Of a DNA stretch of 64,000 bases, positions 54,200 through 63,751 are shown one piece after another. The first letter of the stretch is position 1. Each line of letters begins with the position of its first letter. Below the pieces are notes generated by a model, which ran no database searches, was not told where the DNA came from, and saw nothing but the letters and a program-made list of their open reading frames with translations. A program made the translations under genes and the position numbers. The DNA comes from Lewinellaceae bacterium (lineage in GTDB: Bacteria > Bacteroidota > Bacteroidia > Chitinophagales > Saprospiraceae). The stretch covers positions 3,522,001-3,586,000 of the forward strand of contig JACJXW010000004.1 of NCBI GenBank assembly GCA_020636405.1, written 5' to 3'.

Positions 54200-54207
54200 T
54201 ATGTTTG
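54200..54207 (+). promoter_or_regulatory. -7 box directly before hemE (possible leaderless start)
   Basis: TATGTTTG fits TAnnTTTG and ends 4 bases before the hemE ATG at 54212. With a normal start-site spacing the transcript would begin at or near the start codon. Confidence 0.5.
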
Positions 54208-54211
54208 CGGC

Positions 54212-55243
54212 ATGGAATTGAAAAACGACCTTTTGTTACGTGTCGCCCGTGGCGAGGCGGTGGAACGCCCTCCGGTATGGCTGATGAGGCAGGCCGGCCG
54301 TATTTTGCCCCAGTACCGTGCAGTGCGTGAGAAATTGTCCGGCTTCAAAGAACTGGTGGAAACTCCGGAACTGGCAGCGGAAGTGACCATCCAGCCTGTA
54401 GACGAGTTGGATGTCGACGCCGCCATCATTTTTTCCGATATCCTGGTTATTCCTGAAGCTATGGGCCTCGACTATGAAATGGTAGAAAAGAGAGGCCCCC
54501 TGTTCCCTAGAACCATTCGTTCTGAAAGCGATATCGAGAAGCTCGTGGACGGGGAAACAGCGGCATCCCGCCTTGGATATGTCTATGATGCACTGGAACT
54601 GGCCCGAAAGAACCTCGGAGGCCGGGTGCCCCTGATCGGATTCTCCGGTGCGCCCTGGACTTTGCTGGCCTATATGGTGGAAGGCAGCGGCAGCAAGACC
54701 TTCTCCAAAGCCAAACGGTTGTTGTACACAGAGCCGGCGCTGGCCCACCGCCTGCTGGAAAAGATCACACAAACCATTATTGCCTATCTCCGGGAGAAAG
54801 CGCGGTATGGTGCTGACCTCATTCAGCTTTTTGACTCCTGGGGAGGGATCCTCAGCCCGGCTTTGTACCGGGAATTCAGTACGCCCTATCTCCAACAGAT
54901 CTGCAGTTCCATCCCGGAAGTCCCAGTAACGGTGTTTGCCAAAGGTGCCTGGTTCGCCCTGGAAGATATTGCCCGGATGGATTGCCAGGTGATCGGGCTG
55001 GACTGGAACATCAGCGCGGAGGAAGGGCGCAGTAGAGTAGGGGGACAGAAAGTGCTCCAGGGTAACCTCGATCCTTGTTTTCTTTATGCCGGGCCGAGCC
55101 AAATCCGCCGGGCTGTCCGGGAAATGCTCGAGGCCTTCGGCGGCAGGCATATCGCCAATCTGGGCCATGGTGTATATCCGGATACCCCTCTGGAAGGCGT
55201 AAAGGCTTTTGTACAGGCAGTCAAGGACTATCGTTACAAATAA
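54212..55243 (+). CDS. hemE: Uroporphyrinogen decarboxylase
   Basis: A 343-residue HemE: PPVWLMRQAGRILPQYR at the N-terminus, IIFSDILVIPEAMGL, GFSGAPWTLLAYM, and LIQLFDSWGG and GLDWNISAEE around the substrate site. It decarboxylates uroporphyrinogen III to coproporphyrinogen III for haem synthesis. Other hem genes are absent from the window. ATG 54212 is set by the family N-terminus and the -7 box just upstream. Confidence 0.96.
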   Translation: MELKNDLLLRVARGEAVERPPVWLMRQAGRILPQYRAVREKLSGFKELVETPELAAEVTIQPVDELDVDAAIIFSDILVIPEAMGLDYEMVEKRGPLFPRTIRSESDIEKLVDGETAASRLGYVYDALELARKNLGGRVPLIGFSGAPWTLLAYMVEGSGSKTFSKAKRLLYTEPALAHRLLEKITQTIIAYLREKARYGADLIQLFDSWGGILSPALYREFSTPYLQQICSSIPEVPVTVFAKGAWFALEDIARMDCQVIGLDWNISAEEGRSRVGGQKVLQGNLDPCFLYAGPSQIRRAVREMLEAFGGRHIANLGHGVYPDTPLEGVKAFVQAVKDYRYK

Positions 55244-55374
55244 TTGCCGCCATTTTTGTAAATTAGGGGAGTGGGGCCTTATTTTTGGCATTCGCAAACC
55301 GAGCCGGGCAACCCGGCCAGTAGCCTGGTGGCAGCCCCCGCCGGGCGTTTGAATGATTCAATAAATTCGACTTT

Positions 55375-56220
55375 ATGGGTTGGTTTAAACGACTAAAAGA
55401 CGGCATTCAGACGGCTACCAGGAACAAAAAGGAGGCCCCGGAGGGGTTGTGGTACAAATGCAGAGAGTGCAAAGAGACCTCTACCGTCAAGGAACTCAAG
55501 GAGAACTTCTTTAAATGTCCCCAGTGCAATTATCACGTCAGGATCGATTCCTATGACTATTTCGACCTCCTGTTTGATGGTAATTACGAGGAACTCTTCC
55601 TCGGGCTCGTCTCTAAGGATCACCTGCATTTTACAGACCTTAAGCCTTACACTGAACGGTTGAAGGAGGCCAGAAAGAAGACCGCACTGAATGACGCGAT
55701 GGCCGTTGCGAAGGGCAAGGTCAATCGCCGGCCGCTGGTTGTGGCTGCCATGGATTTTAAATTCATCGGCGGTTCCATGGGCTCGGTAGTGGGGGAAAAG
55801 ATCGCTCTGTCGATCGACCATTGTATCGAAACGCGTACACCTCTGATGATCATTTCCAAATCAGGTGGCGCCCGGATGATGGAGTCGGCCTTTTCGCTGA
55901 TGCAGATGGCCAAAACTTCAGCCAAACTGACGCAACTGGCCAAAGCCAAGATCCCTTACTTTTCCTTCCTGACGGACCCCACCACGGGCGGCGTTACCGC
56001 CTCGTTCGCTATGCTGGGCGATATCAACTTCGCCGAACCGAAAGCACTGATCGGCTTCGCCGGGCCCCGTGTCATCAAGGAAACCATCAAGCGGGAACTG
56101 CCGGATGGCTTCCAGACCTCGGAATTCCTGCTGGAGCACGGCTTCCTGGATTTCATCGTAGACCGGAAAGATCTCAAAGAGTCCGTTTCGGACCTTCTTT
56201 ACTTCTTCGATACCAACTAG
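55375..56220 (+). CDS. accD: Acetyl-CoA carboxylase carboxyltransferase subunit beta
   Basis: A 281-residue AccD. The zinc ribbon WYKCRECKE and FKCPQCNYHVR (about 25-50) precedes the crotonase-like carboxyltransferase domain with MSVVGEKIA-type loops: GGSMGSVVGEKIAL, SKSGGARMMES, FLTDPTTGGVTASFAMLGD and FAGPRVIKETI. With AccA it transfers CO2 from biotin to acetyl-CoA to begin fatty-acid synthesis. The start MGWFKRLKDGI is typical. A small cupin gene begins 2 bases after its stop. Confidence 0.97.
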   Translation: MGWFKRLKDGIQTATRNKKEAPEGLWYKCRECKETSTVKELKENFFKCPQCNYHVRIDSYDYFDLLFDGNYEELFLGLVSKDHLHFTDLKPYTERLKEARKKTALNDAMAVAKGKVNRRPLVVAAMDFKFIGGSMGSVVGEKIALSIDHCIETRTPLMIISKSGGARMMESAFSLMQMAKTSAKLTQLAKAKIPYFSFLTDPTTGGVTASFAMLGDINFAEPKALIGFAGPRVIKETIKRELPDGFQTSEFLLEHGFLDFIVDRKDLKESVSDLLYFFDTN

Positions 56221-56222
56221 AT

Positions 56223-56546
56223 ATGCACGAATTCATCGACCTGGAAAAACTGCCGGAACGGGAGCTCGTTCCCGGCTTTCACGCCCGCCTCATCCACACC
56301 GGAAAGATGACCGTAGCTCACGTGACCGCCCGGAAAGGTAGCACCCTGCCCGCTCACAAACACTTCCACGAACAGGTGACCAACATCATCAGCGGCGAAC
56401 TGGAGATGACAGTGGGTGGGGAAACGGTGATCTGTACACCCGGTATGTCGATAAACATCCCCTCCAATGTGCTGCATTCTGCCCGCGCTGTGACGGATTG
56501 CTATGTGATCGATGTTTTTTGCCCGGAGCGGGAGGATTATAAGTGA
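56223..56546 (+). CDS. Cupin-domain protein, accD-linked
   Basis: A 107-residue cupin: THPAHKHFHEQ-type metal box in LPAHKHFHEQVTNIISGELEMTVGG (two His, plus Glu) and PGMSINIPSNVLHSARA with the fourth ligand His. It probably binds a metal ion; the reaction is unknown. The open frame extends upstream through accD in another frame, but ATG 56223, 2 bases after the accD stop, is the sensible start. Translational coupling with accD is likely. Confidence 0.85.
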   Translation: MHEFIDLEKLPERELVPGFHARLIHTGKMTVAHVTARKGSTLPAHKHFHEQVTNIISGELEMTVGGETVICTPGMSINIPSNVLHSARAVTDCYVIDVFCPEREDYK

Positions 56547-56596
56547 TTATTGGCCTGGGGTGCAGATTTAGGTGCCTCCATTGTTGAGTACTTTTC

Positions 56597-58195
56597 TTAG
56601 CGGTCCAGAATGACAGTGAATGTCTTTTTCAGAGGGTCCAGCTCCGACCGGAGCACTTCAAAGAACTCCCGCCCGTACTTGAGGTAGTACATCATAAAAT
56701 TGTCGTAGCGCTCCTGCAGGCCGTTGCCGGGGAAGAGCTTGTCTTTCAGCGCCCGCATCTGGTTGAGGGCGATATCGTGGCGTTGTTTTTCCGCCCGCAT
56801 CAGTTTTCCCTCCAGTTGCTCCATGCTGTTGATCATCTTCTGCCCTTCAGCGGCGGCGGTCTTTACCAGGGTAGGATCTACTTCCCGTGCTTTCTGCTCG
56901 ATGTTTTTCACCAGGGCGCTCAGTTGAGCTTTTTCTTCCGCCAGGCTAAGTTCGTTTTCCGTATTTTCCCGGACGTATTCCTTGATCAGTTCTTCGATAT
57001 CGCCGAAGAGCTGTTCTACCGTAAGTTCCAGTTTTTCCATCCGGTTGGCGTTGCCTTTGTCGATAAAAAGAACGGAGTCGCGGCGTACCAGCATGGGGTA
57101 GTTGATCCCGAAATGCTCAAACTGGCTTTTGCGTTCCAGCCAGTAGGCGAGCTCGCCGCCGCCGCCGATGTAGGCCAGGTTGGGCAATATCCTTTCCTGA
57201 AAAACAGGGCGCATCACCACATTGGGGCTGAAACGTTCGGGATGCTGTTCGATCTCTCTAACCAACTCTTCCTTCGTAAAGGAATATGTTGTATTTAATA
57301 CCAGAAAACGGCCTTTTTCCTGGACGATACGCTCTCTCTGGCGCAATTCGTGGCCCATGTAGAAGAAGTTGATCTCCCGAGGGTAAGCCTGTTCGGAAAA
57401 ACCTGCTTTTTCCAGTTCGCCAACGGTGGCCTCCACCAGCCCTTTGGACGGTTGCTCCAAGATCTCTTCCCGAATGTAGGGTATGAACAGTTCCTTCAGC
57501 CAGGCATGAGACATATCGATGACGACCAGGCCGTATTCCTTGAATAAACTATTGGCGAGATGACGAGCTGTATCGGAATACCGGCTGTGGTTTTCCACCG
57601 ATTCCCGGAGCAGTTCATATAGCTCGGCGGCTTTGTCCGACTCGCCGAGTACCTCCTTAACTTCGGCCAGCACGGGCTTCAGCGTGTCCGTTTTCATCAT
57701 GCCCACCGGGCCTGATTCTTCATTATGCCAGCTGATGGTTTTTCCAAAGATTTGAAGGTGATTGACCTCTGCGAAATCATGGTCTTCACCACCACTGATG
57801 AATACCGGTACGAAACGGTGGCCGGGGTAATGCTGGTTGAGTTTTTCAGCAAGGTTTATCGTGGATATAACCTTATAGATATAATAGAGTGGCCCGGTGA
57901 ACAGGCTGGGCTGGTGGGCGGTGACCAAGGTGAAGGTGTTCTCCTCGAGCAGCGACTCGATGTTGTCTTTTACGGACGAAGAGGTTTCCATTCCGGAGTA
58001 CTGCTCCCGCAACACTTCCACCAGCACCTGCCGGTTGGTTTTGTCTTTTTTCTTGTCTTCGATAACCTGGGCGAAGGACTCCAGGTTGACGTCGTATTTG
58101 TAGAAAGGGCGAAGTTCGGGCGCACCCATGGTGTAAGCCTGGTCGCGCTTGGATAAGTAAGGCACTTTGTCGAAGGGTAAATGGCGGATCTCCAT
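56597..58195 (-). CDS. bshC: Bacillithiol biosynthesis cysteine-adding enzyme
   Basis: About 532 residues. MEIRHLPFDKVPYLSKRD at the N-terminus, the Rossmann-like VTAHQPSLFTGPLYYIYKVIS, PVFISGGEDHDFAEVN, VVMRPVFQERILPNLAYIGGGGELAYWLE and a long coiled coil (about 410-500) identify BshC, which adds cysteine to GlcN-malate in bacillithiol synthesis. Its presence suggests bacillithiol as the low-molecular-weight thiol. ATG 58195 is chosen; the longer frame (to 58315) adds 40 unconserved residues. It diverges from glpK. Confidence 0.95.
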   Translation of the reverse strand: MEIRHLPFDKVPYLSKRDQAYTMGAPELRPFYKYDVNLESFAQVIEDKKKDKTNRQVLVEVLREQYSGMETSSSVKDNIESLLEENTFTLVTAHQPSLFTGPLYYIYKVISTINLAEKLNQHYPGHRFVPVFISGGEDHDFAEVNHLQIFGKTISWHNEESGPVGMMKTDTLKPVLAEVKEVLGESDKAAELYELLRESVENHSRYSDTARHLANSLFKEYGLVVIDMSHAWLKELFIPYIREEILEQPSKGLVEATVGELEKAGFSEQAYPREINFFYMGHELRQRERIVQEKGRFLVLNTTYSFTKEELVREIEQHPERFSPNVVMRPVFQERILPNLAYIGGGGELAYWLERKSQFEHFGINYPMLVRRDSVLFIDKGNANRMEKLELTVEQLFGDIEELIKEYVRENTENELSLAEEKAQLSALVKNIEQKAREVDPTLVKTAAAEGQKMINSMEQLEGKLMRAEKQRHDIALNQMRALKDKLFPGNGLQERYDNFMMYYLKYGREFFEVLRSELDPLKKTFTVILDR

Positions 58196-58358
58196 GCTGT
58201 AGTTTAAGGTTTTACTTTCTTTGTTTCTTGGAAAGGGGAATTTTGTTAACCCCATTGTATGCGGTATCTTTAAGGCTCTAATGAAATGTTTTGAGAGCGG
58301 CCTTAGTTTAACCATTTACCAAATTTTATTTCCTTAGACGTAAGATCAAAACCAGTAA

Positions 58359-58366
58359 TACCTTTG
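58359..58366 (+). promoter_or_regulatory. -7 box directly before glpK (possible leaderless start)
   Basis: TACCTTTG fits TAnnTTTG and ends 3 bases before the ATG at 58370. A weak TTAG (58334-58337) sits 21 bases upstream. Confidence 0.45.
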
Positions 58367-58369
58367 GCT

Positions 58370-59863
58370 ATGCAAACCTACATCCTTGCCCTCGACCAGG
58401 GAACCACCAGTTCAAGAGCCATCCTTTTTGATCAGGAAGGAAGCATTAAAGCACTTGAACAACAAGAGTTTACACAGATCTACCCCAAGCCCGGATGGGT
58501 AGAACACGACCCCAGGGAGATATGGAATACCCAGCTCAAAGTCCTTCAGGAGCTACTTCGGAAACAAAAAATATCTGCCGGCCAGATAGCGGCAATAGGC
58601 ATCACGAACCAGAGAGAAACAACAGTAGTCTGGAACCGAAAATCCGGCGAGCCCATTCACAATGCTATTGTCTGGCAGGACCGCCGGACGGCTTCCATTT
58701 GCAGCCAGCTTAAAGCAGAAGGCCACGAACCCTACATCCGGGAAAATACCGGCCTGCTGGCCGACGCTTACTTTTCCGGCACCAAGGTTAAATGGATCCT
58801 GGACAACGTAGCGGGCGCCCGCGAACAGGCTGAACGAGGGGAACTCTGCTTCGGGACCATCGACTCCTGGCTTATCTGGAACCTTACGGGCGGCAAGGCG
58901 CACATCACCGACTATACCAACGCATCTCGAACCCTGCTCTTCAACATTAAACAACTCGAATGGGATAAACACCTGCTTGACATCCTGGGGGTTCCTGCCA
59001 GCATGCTGCCGGAAGTCCGCCGTTCCAGTGAAGTATACGGGCATACCGCCAAACCTTGGCTGGGAGCGGAAGTGCCGATAGCCGGTATTGCCGGTGATCA
59101 GCAGGCGGCGCTCTTCGGGCAGGCCTGCCATAGCCCGGGTATGGCCAAGAATACCTATGGCACCGGTTGTTTTATGCTGATGACGACCGGCGATGAGGCG
59201 GTCACCTCCCGGTCAGGGCTGATCACCACCATTGCCAGCAAACTGGATGGCACCCCCCAATATGCCCTGGAAGGCAGCGTCTTTATTGCCGGCGCTGCCA
59301 TCCAATGGTTGCGGGACGGGCTGAAGATCATTGATGATGCGCCCGATTCCGAATACTTCGCTATGAAGGTGCCCCATACCGATGGCGTTTATGTTGTGCC
59401 TGCATTTGCCGGCCTGGGCGCTCCCTACTGGGATATGTACGCCCGGGGCGCTATCTTGGGCCTGACACGAGGCACTACTAAGGCTCATCTTATTCGGGCT
59501 ACCCTGGAGTCTTTAGCCTACCAAACCCGGGATGTCCTGGACGCTATGGAAAAGGATTCCGGACTTGCCTTGAAAACCCTGCGTGTCGATGGAGGCGCCT
59601 GTGCCAACGGCCTGCTGATGCAGTTTCAAGCCGATATTCTCGGCGCCAATGTCGAACGCCCCCGGATCATTGAGACCACGGCGCTGGGAGCCGCCTACCT
59701 GGCCGGCCTGGCGGTGGGCTACTGGAAACCGGAAGATATTTCGAATAAATGGCAACTGGATGCTACCTTTGTGCCGGCTATGCCGGAAACCGAACGGAGC
59801 CGGTTGTACAAAGGATGGCAAAAGGCAGTTAAACGAGCGATGGACTGGGAAAAGGAGGAGTAA
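58370..59863 (+). CDS. glpK: Glycerol kinase
   Basis: A 497-residue FGGY kinase: ILALDQGTTSSRAILFD, GWVEHDPREIW, QRETTVVWNR, AIVWQDRR and DYTNASRTLLF, then GIAGDQQAALFGQ and TYGTGCFMLM, and LRVDGGACANGLLMQFQADILG. It phosphorylates glycerol to glycerol-3-phosphate. ATG 58370 (MQTYILALDQG) is preferred over TTG 58364. No glpF or glpD is adjacent. Confidence 0.97.
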   Translation: MQTYILALDQGTTSSRAILFDQEGSIKALEQQEFTQIYPKPGWVEHDPREIWNTQLKVLQELLRKQKISAGQIAAIGITNQRETTVVWNRKSGEPIHNAIVWQDRRTASICSQLKAEGHEPYIRENTGLLADAYFSGTKVKWILDNVAGAREQAERGELCFGTIDSWLIWNLTGGKAHITDYTNASRTLLFNIKQLEWDKHLLDILGVPASMLPEVRRSSEVYGHTAKPWLGAEVPIAGIAGDQQAALFGQACHSPGMAKNTYGTGCFMLMTTGDEAVTSRSGLITTIASKLDGTPQYALEGSVFIAGAAIQWLRDGLKIIDDAPDSEYFAMKVPHTDGVYVVPAFAGLGAPYWDMYARGAILGLTRGTTKAHLIRATLESLAYQTRDVLDAMEKDSGLALKTLRVDGGACANGLLMQFQADILGANVERPRIIETTALGAAYLAGLAVGYWKPEDISNKWQLDATFVPAMPETERSRLYKGWQKAVKRAMDWEKEE

Positions 59864-59944
59864 GGAAACCGGAGGCCGGAAATTGGAAGAGGGTATTTTC
59901 CTGGGAGTTGTCCGTGAGAAATCAGAATTTAAATCAGCTTAGAT

Positions 59945-61003
59945 TTGGCGACGAGAAGGATAACGGTTAGTGAAGTTTTGGGCCTGGAGCCGGGCCGGGT
60001 GTTGTTCGATGTACGCACTCCGGCAGAATATGAGAAAGGGCACATCCCCGGAGCGCTCAACCTACCTCTTTTTTCCAATGAAGAACGTGCAGTAGTTGGA
60101 ACTACCTACAAGCAGGTTGATCCGTATAAAGCTTTTTTGCAGGGCCTGGAGTTCGTCGGGCCGAAGATGCGGCATTTTGTAGAGGAAGCCAGGAAAAAGG
60201 CGCCCTCCGGCAAGGTGGCGGTACACTGCTGGAGGGGGGGGCAACGCAGCAGCAGTATGGGGTGGCTGCTCGGCCTGGCGGGAATGGATGTTGAGGTAAT
60301 GATCGGGGGGTATAAAGCATACCGCAATCACTTGTTGGAGCAATTCGCCTCCTGCACCCCTCCACTGATCATTGTCGGCGGCCCGACTGGTTCCGGCAAG
60401 ACCGGCATCATTCACGCTTTGGCAAAGTTGGGCGAGCAGGTGATCGACCTGGAAGGCATTGCGCATCACAAAGGCTCTGCCTTTGGTGCACTGGGCGAAG
60501 AGCCTCAGCCTTCAGTAGAACAATTCGAGAACAACCTTTACGAATCATTCCGCCGCCTGGATCACAATCGCCGTATTTGGCTGGAAAATGAAAGCAGGCC
60601 CATAGGAAGGGTATATATCCCGGACCCCCTTTGGAAGCAGATGGTTAAAGCTCCTCTTTTGAGTGTTGAAATGCCTTTAGAGCTAAGGGTAAAGCACCTG
60701 GTAGAAATGTACGCGGGATATCCGCTGGACGAGTTAAGGGATTCCTTCGAGCGCATTCGCAGGCGCCTGGGTGGACAACATTGCAATGCGGCTATTGATG
60801 CTTTGGAAGCCGGCGATTATGCCCAAGCCGCAAAAATAGCACTCGGGTACTATGACAAGGCGTATAATCATCATACGCTGAGTAAGCGGATCAGCTCTAA
60901 TATTTTTACAATTCCGGTAGAAAATGAGGATGCTGAGAAAACAGCCCGGCGACTCATAATGTTTGCTGAAGAAAATGACCTATGGTTGCCGATTACAAAC
61001 TAA
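59945..61003 (+). CDS. mnmH: tRNA 2-selenouridine synthase, TTG start
   Basis: A 352-residue SelU/MnmH: a rhodanese domain (about 1-135) with VLFDVRTPAEYEKGHIPGA and the cysteine in VHCWRGGQRSSSM, then a P-loop domain with GGPTGSGKTGII. It replaces sulfur with selenium in 2-thiouridine of tRNA via a geranylated intermediate, using selenophosphate. Only TTG 59945 is available, since in-frame stops lie just upstream. selD overlaps its 3' end by 22 bases, so the two are translationally coupled. Confidence 0.95.
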   Translation: MATRRITVSEVLGLEPGRVLFDVRTPAEYEKGHIPGALNLPLFSNEERAVVGTTYKQVDPYKAFLQGLEFVGPKMRHFVEEARKKAPSGKVAVHCWRGGQRSSSMGWLLGLAGMDVEVMIGGYKAYRNHLLEQFASCTPPLIIVGGPTGSGKTGIIHALAKLGEQVIDLEGIAHHKGSAFGALGEEPQPSVEQFENNLYESFRRLDHNRRIWLENESRPIGRVYIPDPLWKQMVKAPLLSVEMPLELRVKHLVEMYAGYPLDELRDSFERIRRRLGGQHCNAAIDALEAGDYAQAAKIALGYYDKAYNHHTLSKRISSNIFTIPVENEDAEKTARRLIMFAEENDLWLPITN

Positions 61004-62022
61004 CCCAATACAGCCACGGGGCGGGATGCGGCTGCAAGATCGCCCCCAAAGTGCTCGATACCATCCTGCAGCATCACGCTGAGCAATTTCACTTCCCCAA
61101 CCTGCTGGTCGGCAACGACAAGCGGGATGATGCCGCCGTTTTCGACCTGGGCGATGGAACAGCGATTGTGAGTACGACTGACTTTTTCATGCCGATCGTC
61201 GACGACCCGGAAGATTTTGGGCGTATCGCTTCGGTCAATGCGATCAGCGATATCTACGCTATGGGGGGCACGCCTCTGGTCGCCATAGCCATCCTGGGCT
61301 GGCCCATTGACAAGATCCCTCCGGAAGTGGCCAACAAGGTGATCGACGGCAGCCGCAAAGCCTGTGCCGAGGCCGGCATTCCCCTGGCCGGCGGCCACAG
61401 CATCGACAGCCCCGAGCCTATCTTTGGATTGGCGGTAACCGGCAGGGTTGATAAGAATCACCTCAAACAGAACGGTGGCGCTACACCCGGCTGCCGCCTG
61501 TTCCTCACTAAACCGATTGGGGTAGGTATCCTCAGCACTGCCCAGAAAAAAGGCAAATTGTTGCCCGAACACGCCAACATTGCCCGCGACAGCATGGTGC
61601 AACTCAACAAAGCCGGTGAGGCCTTCGGACGCCTGCCCTATATCAAAGCCATGACCGATGTTACCGGTTTCGGCCTGCTGGGGCACCTCACCGAAATGTG
61701 CGCCGCCAGCAATGTCAGCGCAGTGGTTGAGTTTGACCAGGCCCCTTTTCTGGATCTTGATGTTCTGGATTATTACCTGAGCGAGAAATGCATTCCCGGC
61801 GGCACCCACCGCAACTGGGACAGCTACGGGCACAAGGTGGCCCCTCTGCCCGATAGACAGCGCTTTTTACTCTGCGACCCGCAGACCAGCGGCGGGCTGC
61901 TGGTCGCTGTGGAACCAGAGGCAGAAGCGAAATTTCAGAAGGAAGCTCGCCACCTGGGGCTGAGCCTGGAATCATTGGGAACCATTACAGAACGGGAAGC
62001 GCATCTGGTGCGGGTGGTGTGA
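60982..62022 (+). CDS. selD: Selenide, water dikinase (Cys form)
   Basis: A 346-residue SelD making selenophosphate from selenide and ATP. The active-site motif is GAGCGCKIAP with cysteine where some bacteria use selenocysteine, followed by the catalytic lysine; later GNDKRDDAAVF, STTDFFMPIVDDPEDFG, MTDVTGFGLLGHL and CDPQTSGGLL. Paired with mnmH, it supplies selenium for tRNA modification. No selA, selB or selC is in the window. Confidence 0.96.
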   Translation: MVADYKLTQYSHGAGCGCKIAPKVLDTILQHHAEQFHFPNLLVGNDKRDDAAVFDLGDGTAIVSTTDFFMPIVDDPEDFGRIASVNAISDIYAMGGTPLVAIAILGWPIDKIPPEVANKVIDGSRKACAEAGIPLAGGHSIDSPEPIFGLAVTGRVDKNHLKQNGGATPGCRLFLTKPIGVGILSTAQKKGKLLPEHANIARDSMVQLNKAGEAFGRLPYIKAMTDVTGFGLLGHLTEMCAASNVSAVVEFDQAPFLDLDVLDYYLSEKCIPGGTHRNWDSYGHKVAPLPDRQRFLLCDPQTSGGLLVAVEPEAEAKFQKEARHLGLSLESLGTITEREAHLVRVV

Positions 62023-62094
62023 CCCCTTTCAAAACGCTTAGTTTTCTTCGTTGCGCGGCTGATGATTAGAGGCTTTTTCAGGATACAGTGTAAA

Positions 62095-63021
62095 TCAGGG
62101 GCGCCTGGCTTCTTTCGGCTTCTCCTTTTCCAGAAACACATCCCCAAAAGTGACTGAGATAGTGATGCTGGGATAGTATTCCTGATTGGGTTTGAACTCC
62201 ATTTTTTTCAATTCTGGTTGTTCCGACAGCAACTCCAAACCCAGGTCACTAGGGTAGTGGACCTGCCCGTGCTGAGTGGCCAAGGTGTAGGAATATTCTC
62301 TGAGCTTAGGATCAAAGAGATAGACGTTGCCTTTTTCCGCGTCAATATTGAGGTCTAAAAGGCCGGCAACGGAATAGATACTGACCATTCCGTACTGAGA
62401 TTGTATGTCAAAATGCCCTTTGATCTGCTCCAGTGTGATGTCTGAACGGCGGGAGGCAATAGTGACGTTGCCATCCAGGAGTTTTCCGAAAATGTTGCCG
62501 AAACGGGAGCGGAGGTCAATGTCGCCCTGCACATTTTCCATATCGATCTTGCTGAATTCGCCGAAAAAGCGGAAGCTTTTGGTGAGATTGCTGACATTGG
62601 CCTCGCCGAAGTAATTCTTGAGATACACAGGGCAATCTTCCGGCACTGTGATAACGTACCGGGCCTGGAGGTTGGATTTTGGTGCAGGCTCGCCTTCCTT
62701 TAGGGCGATGTAGTTGCGGAGATAGATCTTATTCTTCACCCGCTCCGCCAGGTAGCGGACCTTTTCCAGGTCGGCCTCGGCAGTGGCTTTGTCCGGGTGC
62801 CGGGCGATAAGTTCCATGCGGATACCGACTTGCGGTTTGTCCCAGGTTTCTATCTGCACATCAGCCTTTTCCCCCTCGATGTTGACCTCGTAGCCGGGCT
62901 GGTAGGCGAATGTTTTCTCCAGGCGTTTGGTGATGACGTGCAGGTCCGTAGTTTGGGCGCTCAGTAACAAGGGCCCCACAACCCAGAGAACGGCCGATAA
63001 TTGAAAGAAGGATCTTTTCAT
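62095..63021 (-). CDS. Exported DUF4097-like beta-helix protein
   Basis: A 308-residue protein with a signal peptide (ending LLLSAQ), then repeated short strands such as VTVPEDCPVYLKNYFGEANVSN, KIDMENVQGDIDLRSRFGN, NVTIASRRSDITLEQIKG and YGMVSIYSVAGLLDLNIDAEKGNVYL. Such LNVDTVNGDV-like repeats form a right-handed beta-solenoid as in DUF4097 putative adhesins. It follows the sigma/anti-sigma pair and is probably part of the same regulated envelope system. Confidence 0.8.
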   Translation of the reverse strand: MKRSFFQLSAVLWVVGPLLLSAQTTDLHVITKRLEKTFAYQPGYEVNIEGEKADVQIETWDKPQVGIRMELIARHPDKATAEADLEKVRYLAERVKNKIYLRNYIALKEGEPAPKSNLQARYVITVPEDCPVYLKNYFGEANVSNLTKSFRFFGEFSKIDMENVQGDIDLRSRFGNIFGKLLDGNVTIASRRSDITLEQIKGHFDIQSQYGMVSIYSVAGLLDLNIDAEKGNVYLFDPKLREYSYTLATQHGQVHYPSDLGLELLSEQPELKKMEFKPNQEYYPSITISVTFGDVFLEKEKPKEARRP

Positions 63022-63133
63022 TTCCTGCGTTTCTACAATTTAGTTTGATGATATAAGCGCAATATTTTGTCCATTGTTTTTGGCAGTGCCTTTATTTGTA
63101 GTGAAGCCGAGACTCTTTTCAACCAATAGCCAT

Positions 63134-63751
63134 TCAAATTGCCATTGCCATTAAACGGGCAAGCCTGGATCGTTCCCGTTCGATCTCACTCATCTGAAGG
63201 ACGAGCCGGGCGTCTTTTCCGTAGCGAGACATGATCTCCCGTACTTCAGATTTGGCTTCTTCCAGCTCCTGCCATTCTTCCAGTATTCGTCCATACTCCT
63301 GCTGCCTTTTAGCCAGGGGGTCCCGGGAGAATTGCTCAACAACAGTTTTCATAGCTTGGTCATCGGAGTCCCAATCATTTCCGTACAGCTCGAGGCTGGC
63401 CCTTTCCGTGGTGTAGGAATACACAGGGTGCAAACCGGCATCTCCGGAGGGGAAAAACAGAAACCAGGCCACTATAGCTGCAACGCTGGCGGCGGCAGGC
63501 CAGAGCAGCCGGCGCAGACGGAAACGATGCGCTTGCTGTGGCTGCGCCAAACCGGTTTCGATCGCTTCCCACACAGATCCCGGGGGGCTGTAGGACGGGA
63601 GCCTGTCCAGGGCGTCCTGCAGGGCCCGCTCGTTTTCTTCATGGCCGAGTTCAAATTCGATCTGCCCCCAGAGGCTGTCCGGCGGCGAATACTGAGGAAG
63701 CCTGGCCAGGGCTTCGTTCAGTGTTTTCCGGTTCTGTTCGGCATAGTTCAT
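63134..63751 (-). CDS. Membrane anti-sigma-like protein with duplicated N-terminal motif
   Basis: A 205-residue single-pass protein: a cytoplasmic part (about 1-80), one membrane helix (about 84-104) and an extracytoplasmic coiled-coil region. The N-terminal part holds an imperfect repeat, LNEALARLPQYSPPDSLWGQIE and LQDALDRLPSYSPPGSVWEAIE. Topology and the 4-base overlap with the upstream sigma gene fit an anti-sigma factor, though no zinc (ZAS) motif is present. So the mechanism of sigma binding is unclear. Confidence 0.75.
   Translation of the reverse strand: MNYAEQNRKTLNEALARLPQYSPPDSLWGQIEFELGHEENERALQDALDRLPSYSPPGSVWEAIETGLAQPQQAHRFRLRRLLWPAAASVAAIVAWFLFFPSGDAGLHPVYSYTTERASLELYGNDWDSDDQAMKTVVEQFSRDPLAKRQQEYGRILEEWQELEEAKSEVREIMSRYGKDARLVLQMSEIERERSRLARLMAMAI

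Noticed and set aside
54236..55297. 353-residue open frame on the minus strand
   Set aside because: Antisense to hemE, no domain; the plus-strand gene is certain.
55821..56222. Upstream extension of the cupin gene through accD
   Set aside because: Lies in another frame of accD; the cupin begins properly at 56223 and the extension has Pro/Arg-rich shadow composition.
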